The notes under the pieces are model-generated. The model made no database searches. It saw only the letters and a program-made list of their open reading frames with translations, and had not been told where the DNA came from. The translations under genes and the position numbers were made by a program. From Candidatus Obscuribacterales bacterium (GTDB taxonomy: Bacteria; Cyanobacteriota; Vampirovibrionia; Obscuribacterales; Obscuribacteraceae), in the NCBI GenBank assembly GCA_019752635.1, contig JAIELX010000007.1:62001-126000 (forward strand): a DNA stretch of 64,000 nt. The letters run 5' to 3'. Each line of letters opens with the position of its first letter. Within the stretch, counting starts at the first letter, position 1. This document shows positions 18,401-27,149 of the stretch, in pieces.

Positions 18401-20287
18401 ATGACAAGCACCTCGGTTCGTCCAAGAGACTATAACCAACAATCCCGAGACCCGGGAATGGCAGCGATGCTGTCGTTCTTTCTGCCAGGACTCGGGCAGA
18501 TGTACAACGGCGAGACCCGCAAAGGATTGTTGTTCATCAGCACTGCATTGATGAACATAATTCTGACAGTCTGCCTTATGTTCAACAAACCGATTCTGGA
18601 AGCACTTCTTCAGTTTGGTCAGACCTATCACATGAAGCCGAACAAACTTCTTGTAATTTGTCTGTATCAAGAAGCCGGTCTCTTCAGTCCGATTGGTCTG
18701 ATACTCATTGGCTTCTTCCTCAGCTTTGTAGCATACGCCGTTCGCGATGCCTACGATCACGCCGCGCTGAAGCGCCGCAAGCTCTACCCCGACTTTGTCA
18801 TTGAATTGCCGGAAGCGACCAGCGGTTCCTATATATTCCATTTTTCCTGCATGGTCGCGCTTTTCATCATTGCGTTCTTCTTTATGATTCCGCCCGTGCC
18901 CAAGAGTCAGATCACCGACATTGAATTCATTGAGCAGCCGGAACCGACAAGAACGAAACCGAAAGAAAGACAAAAACGCAAATCCTCCCAGGCATCTGAG
19001 AACCGCGGCAAGCACGACGAGAAGAAGCCGGTGCAAGCGCCCCAGAATGCCGGACAGAAAAGCCAGCAAGCGCAGAAGCAGCAGCAGAAAGCGCAAGAGA
19101 AACCGGCACAACAGTCGGCTCCCAAAGCGCCAACGCCAGCCAAACAGCAGGCTCCGGCAGCCCCGACACCGGCAGCTCCGACCCCGAGGCCCGTCGCACC
19201 GGCACCTACGCCGCAACCGCCTACGCCTACTCCGGCACCGGGACCGCCGTCACCACGCCCGATGCCTCGCATGGCACCTTCGCCATCTCCTAGTCCATCG
19301 CCGACACCGATGCCGCGAGCAGCAGCCCCTTCGCCAATGCCGCGCATGATGACGCCATCTCCGCTGGCGATGCCTTCGGCAGTGCCCATGCCAATGGCAG
19401 CGGCACCGAGATCGAACATGCCATCGGCAATGCCGACTTTAACACCCTCTGCGTTGCGACCCGGAGCAGCATCAGTCAACCCGACTCCAATGGCTCGTAC
19501 GCCTGGCGGCGGAATGCTGGCAGGTCTTCCCAGTAACGCACCTTCTACAATAAGTATCGGTTCCGGTGGCGCAACCGGAGCCCCCGGTTTCGCAGCGCCT
19601 CGCTCCAGCCAAAACGGTGGCGGTGGCGGCGGCGGTGGTTCGCGCTTCGGTTCGTCCGGCGCACCGGTCCAAGCCACTTCCGGTGGCGGCGGCGGTAGCT
19701 CCGGCGGCAGCGGCAGCCCCAGCCCGGTACCTGTAGCGGGTGGTGGCGGCGGCGGTGGCAGCCGTAACGGCTCCGGCGCAGGACCTTCAGGTGCACCAGC
19801 ACCCAGTCGCGCTGGACGTAGTGGCGGTGGTGGTGGCAACGGCTGGTCATCCGGACCTGTTGCAATCATGCCCTCAGTGCCGCGTGGCGGCTCGGGCAAT
19901 GGTGGCGGCGATGGTGCCCAAGGTAATCCCGGTCCCAACAACACAGCTGGAAAACCAGCCGTCGCAGCTGATCCTGATGTCGATTTCGGACCGTACATGG
20001 CCGACCTGCAACGTCGTATCAAGAAAGCATGGTTCCCGCCCCGCGGACAAGAATCACGCCGAGTCGTAGTAATCTTCAAAATTCACAGCCAGGGCGAATT
20101 GTCCGACTTGAGAATCGACAAGTCGTCAGGAGTTGCATCTGCCGACCAGGCAGCACTAACTGCTGTACAAAACGCCGCTCCGTTCAGACAACTCCCCGCA
20201 GGAGCACCAGCGGTAGTCGATATCCAATTTACATTCGACTACAACGTATTTGGTGGTAGCGGCCGATTCTCCCAAGTAGGTAGATAG
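18401..20287 (+). CDS. TM2-domain/TonB fusion protein
   Basis: 628 residues. The N-terminus is a TM2-like domain (AAMLSFFLPGLGQMYNG with two helices up to about residue 62), then helices at about 95-115 and 146-164. After the last helix comes the usual TonB/TolA layout: a charged stretch (IEQPEPTRTKPKERQKRK), a very long Gln/Lys- then Pro-rich spacer, a Gly/Ser-rich spacer (about 390-510), and a C-terminal TonB domain (ADLQRRIKKAWFPP to TFDYNVFGGSGRF). TonB proteins carry energy from ExbB/ExbD across the periplasm to outer-membrane partners, or act TolA-like. The two-spacer length and extra membrane domain are unusual. First gene of the operon with two exbB and one exbD genes. Confidence 0.88.
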   Translation: MTSTSVRPRDYNQQSRDPGMAAMLSFFLPGLGQMYNGETRKGLLFISTALMNIILTVCLMFNKPILEALLQFGQTYHMKPNKLLVICLYQEAGLFSPIGLILIGFFLSFVAYAVRDAYDHAALKRRKLYPDFVIELPEATSGSYIFHFSCMVALFIIAFFFMIPPVPKSQITDIEFIEQPEPTRTKPKERQKRKSSQASENRGKHDEKKPVQAPQNAGQKSQQAQKQQQKAQEKPAQQSAPKAPTPAKQQAPAAPTPAAPTPRPVAPAPTPQPPTPTPAPGPPSPRPMPRMAPSPSPSPSPTPMPRAAAPSPMPRMMTPSPLAMPSAVPMPMAAAPRSNMPSAMPTLTPSALRPGAASVNPTPMARTPGGGMLAGLPSNAPSTISIGSGGATGAPGFAAPRSSQNGGGGGGGGSRFGSSGAPVQATSGGGGGSSGGSGSPSPVPVAGGGGGGGSRNGSGAGPSGAPAPSRAGRSGGGGGNGWSSGPVAIMPSVPRGGSGNGGGDGAQGNPGPNNTAGKPAVAADPDVDFGPYMADLQRRIKKAWFPPRGQESRRVVVIFKIHSQGELSDLRIDKSSGVASADQAALTAVQNAAPFRQLPAGAPAVVDIQFTFDYNVFGGSGRFSQVGR

Positions 20288-20330
20288 TCAGGAGCACTAG
20301 AATAAAGAAGGTCGAGCGACAATTTGATCA

Positions 20331-20356
20331 CACGGCGGTAAAATGTTGCCGCCGTG
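20331..20356. other. Intercistronic hairpin in the tonB-exbB operon
   Basis: Perfect 8-bp stem CACGGCGG / CCGCCGTG around a 10-base loop, 44 bp after the tonB stop and 54 bp before exbB. No T-run follows, so it is more likely an mRNA processing or stability element than a terminator. Confidence 0.45.
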
Positions 20357-20409
20357 AAGACACAAAATAAATACCGGGTTGGCGCAAAACAAGGTAATCA
20401 GGAGAAGCA

Positions 20410-21048
20410 ATGGAAAACAAGTTTGCACTGTTCTTTTGGGATTTCGCAACGAAGGACTGGTTTGCCTTCTGGCCCATTACAGTATGTATGGTCTGGACTG
20501 CATGGGTAATTTTTGAAAGATTCCAGTATTACCAAAAAAATCGCCGAGACGTATCTGCTTTCATTCACGCTTTGCAACGCGACCTTGAAGCAAACCGCTT
20601 GCAATCCGCCCAGGCTAACTGCGGCCGATTGGGTGGCGTAATCGGTGAAGTGGCCGAAGAAGGCGTTCGCCTGATGGCTGAGCAAAAAGAAGACTTCTCC
20701 AAGGCTTTCGACATCACCGTCAACCTGGTAACAAGGAAGCTGGAAAAGAACCTGGCGGTTCTGGGAACTGTTGGAGCAACCTGCCCCTTTATCGGATTGT
20801 TCGGCACAGTGGTCGGTGTAGTTTTCACGCTGGACCAATTGGGCGTAGGCGGCGGCGGCACACCGGTCGTTGTAACCGGGGTAGCCAAGGCACTGATCGC
20901 AACAGGTTACGGACTGCTCGTCGCCATTCTGGCGGTTATCTTCAACAACACCTACACCAACACGGTAAAGCGTTTTAACGATGACTTCCTTCTATTGAAA
21001 CTCCTGTTCCTGAGCTTCGTCAGCTCGGAGAGCGTCCACTCGCGCTAA
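20410..21048 (+). CDS. exbB: MotA/TolQ/ExbB proton channel protein, copy 1
   Basis: 212 residues, aggagaag upstream of the ATG. Forms the proton-conducting inner-membrane channel with ExbD/TolR. Three TM helices: about 18-35, 115-140 and 160-182; the family motif region TVGATCPFIGLFGTVVGV and the GGGGTPVVVTGVAKALIATGYGLLVAI segment are both present. Whether the complex acts as Exb (transport) or Tol (envelope) cannot be read from sequence alone. Confidence 0.93.
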   Translation: MENKFALFFWDFATKDWFAFWPITVCMVWTAWVIFERFQYYQKNRRDVSAFIHALQRDLEANRLQSAQANCGRLGGVIGEVAEEGVRLMAEQKEDFSKAFDITVNLVTRKLEKNLAVLGTVGATCPFIGLFGTVVGVVFTLDQLGVGGGGTPVVVTGVAKALIATGYGLLVAILAVIFNNTYTNTVKRFNDDFLLLKLLFLSFVSSESVHSR

Positions 21049-21087
21049 GCACGTTTTGAGTTTGGCCGCGGTGGCCCGGGAGATAAG

Positions 21088-21729
21088 ATGGACAGTAAGT
21101 TTTTTACGTACTTCATGGAATTCATGGTCAGGGACTGGTTCGCGTCCATTCCAATTCTGATCTGCTCAATTTTCACGGACGCGGTAATTATTGAACGGTA
21201 TCTTTACTACCAAAAGAATCGTCGCGACATCTCGTCGTTTATTCATGCTTTGCAAAAGGATCTTGAAAAGAACCAGTTGCAAGCGGCTCAGGCTAATTGC
21301 AGCAAACTGGGCGGAGTTATTGGCGAAGTAGCCGAAGAAGGCGTTCGTTTGATGGTGGAGCAGAAAGAAGACTTCTCCAAAGCCTTCGACATCACAGTCG
21401 GGCTTGTCACAAGAAAGCTGGAAAAGAATCTGGCAATTCTTGGCACCATCGGCGCCACCTGTCCGTTCATCGGATTGTTCGGTACCGTGGTTGGTGTTGT
21501 ATTGACCCTGGATCAGTTGGGCGTAGGCGGCGGCGGAACGCCGGTCGTGGTTACCGGCGTAGCCAAAGCGCTTATCGCAACCGGATTCGGACTGCTAGTC
21601 GCCATCTTGGCGGTTATCTTCAACAACACGTTCACCAACACCGTCAAACGATTCAACGACGACTTTCTTCTGCTCAAACTGCTATTCATGAGCTTTATTG
21701 GCTCGGAACAGGCAGCACAACAAAGATAG
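21088..21729 (+). CDS. exbB: MotA/TolQ/ExbB proton channel protein, copy 2
   Basis: 213 residues, gggaga upstream of the ATG. A tandem paralog of the preceding gene, 39 bp downstream. From about residue 40 the two proteins are nearly identical (YYQKNRRD, GVIGEVAEEGVRLM, KEDFSKAFDITV, CPFIGLFGTVVGVV), while the first TM helix and N-terminus differ (MDSKFFTYFMEFMVRDWFAS against MENKFALFFWDFATKDWFAF). The two may form mixed pentamers or serve different partners. Same channel role as copy 1. Confidence 0.93.
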   Translation: MDSKFFTYFMEFMVRDWFASIPILICSIFTDAVIIERYLYYQKNRRDISSFIHALQKDLEKNQLQAAQANCSKLGGVIGEVAEEGVRLMVEQKEDFSKAFDITVGLVTRKLEKNLAILGTIGATCPFIGLFGTVVGVVLTLDQLGVGGGGTPVVVTGVAKALIATGFGLLVAILAVIFNNTFTNTVKRFNDDFLLLKLLFMSFIGSEQAAQQR

Positions 21730-21788
21730 AATGCCGGGCTTTGCGTGAAGCCTGAGCAGTTAAGTAGGAAAACGGAGCACGATCAACA

Positions 21789-22223
21789 ATGTCAATGTCA
21801 GCCTCGGATGGAGGACAGAATTTTGAGGAGATCAACGTAACTCCTCTTACTGATGTGTTCTTGGTTCTCCTTGTAATCATGATCCTCATTGCACCGATCA
21901 TTGACAAATCGGACCTTAAAATCAAACCGCCGGACACGCGTAACGCGAAGAAGGACGAAGATAGTAAGGCAATGACTATCGATATTGACAAGGAAGGAAA
22001 GATAGCAATCAACGGTAAGGAACTTGCGCCGGGTACTTCATCGGAAGAGATTCAAAACCTGATTAAGCAGTTCCAAACCAAGACAGGCAAAGAAGATATT
22101 CCGGTCACGGTTAACGCTGATGGCGAGGCAAAACAACGCGATGTAGTGGCAATTATGACTGCAGCTGCGGCTTGCGGTATCAAACGTATGCGGGTTGCCA
22201 CCATGCAAAAAAGTGGATACTGA
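21789..22223 (+). CDS. exbD: ExbD/TolR biopolymer transport protein
   Basis: 144 residues. One N-terminal TM helix (about 19-40) with the family motif INVTPLTDVFLVLL; D21 is the protonatable Asp needed for proton flow in the ExbB/ExbD motor. The periplasmic domain follows (AMTIDIDKEGKIAING, DIPVTVNADGEAKQRDVV). ggagc precedes the ATG. Completes the TonB-ExbB-ExbB-ExbD set; aroE starts 3 bp after the stop. Confidence 0.94.
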   Translation: MSMSASDGGQNFEEINVTPLTDVFLVLLVIMILIAPIIDKSDLKIKPPDTRNAKKDEDSKAMTIDIDKEGKIAINGKELAPGTSSEEIQNLIKQFQTKTGKEDIPVTVNADGEAKQRDVVAIMTAAAACGIKRMRVATMQKSGY

Positions 22224-22226
22224 TTA

Positions 22227-23120
22227 GTGTCATTGCGCCTGACGCTAATCGGTCATCCGGTCAACCACTCGCTCTCGCCGCCCATGCACCGGGCGGCGTT
22301 TTTGTCTTTAAGCTGCAGCGGAACCTATGATCTAACCGATGTTGAGGTGGAGAGATTTCCAACCGCCATCGAAGAATTGATTCACCGGGGGATGAGCGGC
22401 TGGAACGTGACAGTGCCGCACAAGGAACGCATGTATGAGTTTCTCGTTGCGGAAGGTCTGCGGGCAACGCTAACTCCCGAAGCACGCCTTGTAGGTGCAG
22501 TGAACACTGTCAGAATCGATTCGCAAGGACATCTGCACGGACATAACACGGATATGCCCGGCTTTCGGATTTGTGTTGAAAAAAATGCAGGGACTTTGCT
22601 GCCGGAGACGGCGGTGGTCTTGGGAGCGGGCGGAGCAGCCAGAGCCTGCGTCGCGGCATTGTACGAAATCGGCTTCAAGCGGATCTGCGTGCTGGTAAGA
22701 AACCGCGACAAGGGAATAGCCCTCTCGAATGAATTGGAGCAACATTTTGCAGACTCTCGCGAAGGCAGCAAGGCTCCGAAGATCCAGCCGATCGAATTGC
22801 GGCAGGAGAACTTTCCACTCATCGGCAAATTCCAATTGTTGGTCAACTGTACCCCGGTGGGGCTAACCAGCAGCGAACCGCCTGAAGGATTCGCATCACT
22901 GCTCGGTCAGATAAGCCTTGAGAACGGCTTCTTCATTGATACGGTGTATCGGCGCGATAGGGAGACCACATTTCTTTGTGAGCTGGCCGCAGCTTCCGCA
23001 GTGCGCAGGTGCGACGGACGAAGTATGCTTGTTGAACAGGCCGTTCTCGCCTTCGAATTCTGGACCGGTCGCAGGCCGGACTCGTGCCTATTCGAGTCAG
23101 CCCTCCGTTCGTCCCTCTGA
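22227..23120 (+). CDS. aroE: Shikimate dehydrogenase AroE
   Basis: 297 residues from a GTG three bases after the exbD stop, so translation is probably coupled. Reduces 3-dehydroshikimate to shikimate with NADPH. Substrate-site motifs: NHSLSPPMH and NVTVPHK with catalytic K66, and HNTDMPGF with the paired Asp. Nucleotide-binding loop VLGAGGAARACVAAL and the NCTPVGL motif follow; the C-terminal helix has GRSMLVEQAVLAFEFWTG, the usual Gln-containing motif. Complete and normal length. A housekeeping gene placed in an envelope-energy operon. Confidence 0.96.
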   Translation: MSLRLTLIGHPVNHSLSPPMHRAAFLSLSCSGTYDLTDVEVERFPTAIEELIHRGMSGWNVTVPHKERMYEFLVAEGLRATLTPEARLVGAVNTVRIDSQGHLHGHNTDMPGFRICVEKNAGTLLPETAVVLGAGGAARACVAALYEIGFKRICVLVRNRDKGIALSNELEQHFADSREGSKAPKIQPIELRQENFPLIGKFQLLVNCTPVGLTSSEPPEGFASLLGQISLENGFFIDTVYRRDRETTFLCELAAASAVRRCDGRSMLVEQAVLAFEFWTGRRPDSCLFESALRSSL

Positions 23121-23221
23121 CACGGGGGAACGTCCGATATTGCAAGAATAGACGCCAGAAACACCCTATCGGGTGAATTCCATTTAGAATAGTGGTGTGA
23201 TAAACGTGACGAGGAACGCTA

Positions 23222-23827
23222 ATGCTTTGGGATGTGCTGATAGTTTTTGCCGCGCTGGGACTCGGAATAGCCGGCTGGAACGTCGGACTCATAAACTCTT
23301 GGCGCGGTCCTTTCGCGTTGGTTTTGGCGACTGTAGTCACGCAGATGTTCTATGTGGACTTTGCCACGTGGATAGTGCAGCAGTTGTCCGTGAAACCTGC
23401 TTACGCCGTACTGTTCGCCTATTTGATGATGTGGTTGGTCATCGAGATATGCACGGAGCTGGCAATGAACTTGTTCCTTTCATGGAACCGGAAAGAACGC
23501 CCCAGAGCACTGGACCGCGTTGGCGGCGTAATTTTTGCGCTGGTTAAATGCCTCTGCATTTGTCTCTTTCCCGTGGTGGCATTTGCCAGCCCCGGCAAAG
23601 TACCCGAGGCACCGGTGCCTCCATCAGACACGCAAATGATCAACCCCATTAAGTTGGGCGTGGAAGATTCTCGCCTGTTCAAGATATTGGCTGACGTTGG
23701 GGGTTCGCTGCCATTTGTCAAAAGCATTGTTGTCTCGGACAAAGCACCAAGTTTCAAGCCCAACTTCGAGAACAGAGCTCCAGTAGGGGAAAAAGCCAAA
23801 GGTCAGCTTGACCGAATCGAGCCCTAG
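23222..23827 (+). CDS. CvpA-family membrane protein
   Basis: 201 residues, gaggaac before the ATG. Four TM helices at about 5-22, 30-48, 58-80 and 101-121, with the family feature PRALDRVGGVIFALVKCLCI before the last helix. CvpA proteins are linked to colicin V production and envelope stress tolerance in enterobacteria; the molecular role is unclear. A soluble tail of about 75 residues follows. Ends at a strong hairpin terminator shared by position with the convergent SCP2-like gene. Confidence 0.75.
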   Translation: MLWDVLIVFAALGLGIAGWNVGLINSWRGPFALVLATVVTQMFYVDFATWIVQQLSVKPAYAVLFAYLMMWLVIEICTELAMNLFLSWNRKERPRALDRVGGVIFALVKCLCICLFPVVAFASPGKVPEAPVPPSDTQMINPIKLGVEDSRLFKILADVGGSLPFVKSIVVSDKAPSFKPNFENRAPVGEKAKGQLDRIEP

Positions 23828-23875
23828 TACACATCAAATTCCGCGATGCGCTCGTAGTGCCACCACTTACAATAG

Positions 23876-23905
23876 CGGCAAGTCGTTCAGATGAACAACT
23901 TGCCG
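23876..23905 (+). terminator. Intrinsic terminator after the CvpA-family gene
   Basis: Long stem CGGCAAGT-c-GTTC / GAAC-a-ACTTGCCG with loop AGAT and only one internal mismatch, followed by TTTGC, between two convergent genes. Confidence 0.7.
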
Positions 23906-23962
23906 TTTGCATTCGATAGGGAACGACAACCGGGCTAAACTGCAACGCAGCGCCCGGTCGAC

Positions 23963-24301
23963 TTACATGGCGTGTGAGTTGAAGAATATGGGAACGAGCT
24001 GCATCGCAAGACCGAGTTCTCCGTCGATCGCCAACATGCCCGACATGGCAGCGGTCATTGCCGACAACTTGCCGCTCATAATCAATTGCAGATCTTCAGC
24101 GGAAATAGATATGGTGCAATCGGGATTCGGTGACGCGCCGGCTACGTAGGGTTCGACTTGAAGCTCCCCGCAGTTAATCCTGGTCAACCAGGGTCCCTGC
24201 TCGATGCCAGTGATTCGCATAAGATAGTTGGCGGTAACATTCTGCGCAGCTTGAGCATTGAATCTCTTTTTCAGCTCTTCCATAGGGTCTGTTGAAATCA
24301 C
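23963..24301 (-). CDS. SCP2 sterol-carrier-like protein
   Basis: 112 residues from GTG 24301 with gaggaaa upstream. SCP2-domain proteins bind lipids in a hydrophobic tunnel. The pattern matches: PDCTISISAEDLQLIMSGKL followed by AMSGMLAIDGELGLAMQLVPIF, as in the SCP2 motif 'D..i..s.ed...l..Gk......f..G.l.i.Gd...a..l'. Cytoplasmic, single domain, monocistronic. The ligand is unknown. Confidence 0.85.
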   Translation of the reverse strand: MISTDPMEELKKRFNAQAAQNVTANYLMRITGIEQGPWLTRINCGELQVEPYVAGASPNPDCTISISAEDLQLIMSGKLSAMTAAMSGMLAIDGELGLAMQLVPIFFNSHAM

Positions 24302-24587
24302 GACATTTCCTCAAAGTTCGGTCAGCGTTGGCGCTAACAAAATAGTACGGCGCATAAGCCGACACACATGCGCTACAAGAGGCTGATTATAACGCGCAGC
24401 GGGGAGATGGTCCGATCCTTAGGATTTTTTTGTGGATTCGCCTTTTATCGCTCCTGCTCGTCGGCAAGCTCCTCTGCTCGGCGCGTAAACCACAACGCTA
24501 CAGCGATAAATTAGACGGCTCGGGCTACGATCAACCTTTGCTTCGTTGAGGCGCCGGTGCGCCTGGTGAGAATTTATTGCTACACTC

Positions 24588-25313
24588 ATGCCAAACACAA
24601 GCAGTTGCATGAATGACGATCTAGACGCAGCAAAGATAGAAGCGAAGCGGCAAGAAATGGAGCGCACGCTCAGAAGAGGGCTTTCCAAGCTTGACAAGAT
24701 CTTGCCGCGCGTTTTGAGGCAAAGCGGTCTGGAGCGCCGCCTGCGAGAGCACGCTCTGTTCAGTCTCTGGCCGTCCGTAGCCGGCGAGGTTCTGGCCAAA
24801 CGCAGCCGCCCGCTGTACGTGGACTTACAGTCAAACATCGTGATTACCGTCAGCGACTCCGCTGTGGCACAAGAGATTACCCTGGCTCGAATGCAGTTCC
24901 TGCAGAAATTAGCCCCGCTGAGTCGTGCGGCCGGCGTAGAGATTCGTGGTCTTCGTGTCGACTTGAAACACTACCATCACAAAGATGAACCGCAACCGGA
25001 AGAAGAACACGTTACATTGCCCGACCCGGATGAAGAAGAACTTAGAACCATACAACTGGGACCGGAACAGGCGCTAATGTTGCAGCAGCTGACACAAGAC
25101 CTGACAGAACAAGGGAAAGAATCAGATCCTCGCCAGGAAAAAATAAATAAACGGGTGTTAATGACGTATGAGCTACAGCTGCGCCTGGGTATCTGGCGAA
25201 AGTCCCGAGGCTTTCCCGTCTGCCAGGCATGCGGCTTCGCAGTCTCGCGTCTTCATTCCCGAGAGCAGCTAAAGGTTTGTTTCAATTGCTATGTTCAATC
25301 ACCGGAGAAATAG
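24588..25313 (+). CDS. DciA-like (DUF721) protein with C-terminal zinc ribbon
   Basis: 241 residues; the ATG at 24609 (residue 8) is an alternative start. Residues about 30-120 match the DUF721/DciA domain: LFSLWPSVAGEVLAKRSRPLYV then NIVITVSDSAVAQEITLARMQFLQKL. DciA is the ancestral loader or partner of the replicative helicase DnaB. The protein is longer than usual: an acidic linker and a C-terminal CQAC ... CFNC pair about 20 residues apart that could hold zinc. The extension is unusual for DciA. Not adjacent to other replication genes. Confidence 0.75.
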   Translation: MPNTSSCMNDDLDAAKIEAKRQEMERTLRRGLSKLDKILPRVLRQSGLERRLREHALFSLWPSVAGEVLAKRSRPLYVDLQSNIVITVSDSAVAQEITLARMQFLQKLAPLSRAAGVEIRGLRVDLKHYHHKDEPQPEEEHVTLPDPDEEELRTIQLGPEQALMLQQLTQDLTEQGKESDPRQEKINKRVLMTYELQLRLGIWRKSRGFPVCQACGFAVSRLHSREQLKVCFNCYVQSPEK

Positions 25314-25456
25314 TTCTCATCACCGGGTTAGCAGCTGTTCGGGTAACCTGCTGACTACTATGCTATATTTTCTCCCGCACTAGAGTCGCCCATTGTTTAA
25401 CGGTATTAAATCCGCGACTGAACTCGCTCCAGGACTCTGATGACTGAGGTAACTTC

Positions 25457-26146
25457 GTGATCCGACTGCAGAACGTTTACAAAGAGTACAACGGCAAACC
25501 GGCGCTCTCCGATGTCAACCTGCATATCGGGCTAGGTGAGTTCGCCTTCTTGACCGGTCCATCCGGCGCAGGCAAGTCGACACTCATGCGCCTGCTCTAT
25601 CGCGAAGAAACACCGACCAGGGGCATAGTCACCATAGGTGGTGTCAATATAACTCGGCTTTCGAAGGGCCAGGTTCCCCTGCTGCGCCGAAGACTCGGAA
25701 TTGTTTTTCAGGATTTTAAACTACTGCCGAAACAGCCGGTCTTCGATAACGTCGCGTATGTGCTCCGAGCGCTGGGAGTCGACGAAATGGACGTGAAACG
25801 GCGAGTCGTCAGTGCGCTGGCAATTGTGAATCTCGAAGACAAAATCAGCGCATTGCCGGATACGTTATCCGGCGGCGAACAACAACGCGTCGGCATTGCG
25901 CGAGCGATCGTAAACGGTCCGCCGGTGCTGCTTGCAGACGAGCCTACAGGGAACCTGGATCCGCAGTCTTCGTTGGAAATTGTCCAACTCCTGGAGCGCA
26001 TTAGCGAGCGCGGCACCACCGTGCTCATTTCAACCCACGATGTCCCGATTGTAAATGCTCTGCGTCGGCGAGTAATAACTTTGAAGCAGGGTCAAATTGT
26101 TTCAGACGTAGACAGCGGTGTGTACGAGTACGAGGCGGTCAGATAA
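25457..26146 (+). CDS. ftsE: Cell division ATP-binding protein FtsE
   Basis: 229 residues from GTG 25457 (gaggtaa upstream). ABC ATPase that with FtsX controls peptidoglycan hydrolases at the septum. Walker A TGPSGAGKST, signature LSGGEQQRVGIARA, Walker B VLLADEPTGNLD and the H-loop STHD are all intact. 'IRLQNVYKEY' at the N-terminus and GIVFQDFKLLP are typical of FtsE. The stop codon overlaps the start of ftsX (TAATG). Confidence 0.95.
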   Translation: MIRLQNVYKEYNGKPALSDVNLHIGLGEFAFLTGPSGAGKSTLMRLLYREETPTRGIVTIGGVNITRLSKGQVPLLRRRLGIVFQDFKLLPKQPVFDNVAYVLRALGVDEMDVKRRVVSALAIVNLEDKISALPDTLSGGEQQRVGIARAIVNGPPVLLADEPTGNLDPQSSLEIVQLLERISERGTTVLISTHDVPIVNALRRRVITLKQGQIVSDVDSGVYEYEAVR

Positions 26147-27015
26147 TGAGAACGCTGCGCATTTTGGCTAGAGTTGCCAAAGAAACCATAATCGGGCTCA
26201 GAAGAAGCGGCTGGTCAAACTGGCTGGTAATCAGCATTTTGGCTATCGCCCTCACTATATTTGGTGGCGTCCTTCAAACCACCATGACCATAAAGAACAT
26301 GGTTGCATCATGGGGCTCGCAGCTTGAGATTTCGGCCTACTTGAAGGAAGGATTCGAACCGCGCGACGTCGCCAAAACAGTCAGTCAGATTCCCGATGTT
26401 CAGATAGTTGAAATTGTGCCGAAAGAAGTTGCCTGGGCCGAGATGCAATCGCATTACAAGTTGGCGGCTGTGAATAATCCCCTGCCGAATACACTGCACA
26501 TTCGCCTGGCCAATCCCGCCGCAGTAGAGAAAACAGCTTCACGCCTGCAGCTTATCAGCTCCATAGAGCACATCCGCTATCCGTTAAAGCTTGCACGGAA
26601 CCTCAACAAATTTCGCCAGTTTCTAGAAATTGCAGGACTGGTGATTACCGCGTCACTTTCCGCGGCCACCCTTGTTGTAATCGGCAACACAATCCACCTG
26701 GTCATTCAATCCAAACAAAGAGAAATTGAAATTCTCAGTCTTACCGGTGTCAGCCCCTGGTTCATCAAAGGTCCTCTGATTTTGCAAGGTGCCAGCTACG
26801 GCACGGCAGCAGCGCTGATTGCAGCTTCGTTTCTCTGGGCGATTCACCTCTACTTAGATCCGTATCTACACGAACAGCTATTGAGCTTCCTGCCGATGAC
26901 CGGTGTGCTGACAGACAGTGGTCTGTTGCCGGTGTTTCTAGTGGTACTGGTGCTAGGCGTCGCCGTAGGCGCCGGCGGGTCTGCTTGGACGTCCGGTAGA
27001 TACATCAAAATTTGA
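26146..27015 (+). CDS. ftsX: Cell division protein FtsX
   Basis: 289 residues. FtsX-type permease with four TM helices (about 25-47, 165-187, 212-235, 262-284) and the extracytoplasmic loop between helices 1 and 2 (LEISAYLKEGFEPRDVAKTV to IEHIRYPLKL) that in other bacteria engages murein hydrolase activators. Motifs around QSKQREIEILSLTGVSPWFIKGPLILQG are characteristic of the third segment. Overlaps ftsE by one base; the pair is a two-gene operon. No hairpin terminator was seen before the RiPP cluster. Confidence 0.94.
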   Translation: MRTLRILARVAKETIIGLRRSGWSNWLVISILAIALTIFGGVLQTTMTIKNMVASWGSQLEISAYLKEGFEPRDVAKTVSQIPDVQIVEIVPKEVAWAEMQSHYKLAAVNNPLPNTLHIRLANPAAVEKTASRLQLISSIEHIRYPLKLARNLNKFRQFLEIAGLVITASLSAATLVVIGNTIHLVIQSKQREIEILSLTGVSPWFIKGPLILQGASYGTAAALIAASFLWAIHLYLDPYLHEQLLSFLPMTGVLTDSGLLPVFLVVLVLGVAVGAGGSAWTSGRYIKI

Positions 27016-27067
27016 CACCCATTCCATACACATTGGGTCTTCCGATTTTTAGACGGCGTACGCACAA

Positions 27068-27095
27068 TGTTCACAGGGGTGCGCTAGCATAGAAT
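27068..27095 (+). promoter_or_regulatory. Weak candidate promoter of the RiPP-like cluster
   Basis: TGTTCA and TAGAAT, 16 bp apart, about 55 bp before the first gene of the cluster. The -10 box is good, the -35 is poor; a read-through from ftsEX is also possible. Confidence 0.3.
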
Positions 27096-27149
27096 AGCTG
27101 TTTAGCGAGCAGAATCAATCAAATTGGGAGGCGTGGTTGATCGCCGATC

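Noticed and set aside
18332..19216. 294-residue minus-strand frame over the TonB promoter region
   Set aside because: Arg/Cys/Leu-rich low-complexity shadow overlapping the TM2-TonB gene; no ribosome-binding site.
18907..20079. 390-residue open frame on the minus strand opposite the TonB gene
   Set aside because: Shadow of the Pro/Gly-rich spacer; extreme composition and no start site. The plus-strand frame has clear domains.
25457..27015. FtsE-FtsX as exporter of the RiPP product
   Set aside because: Sequence is standard FtsEX with the cell-division type loop; adjacency is probably coincidental.
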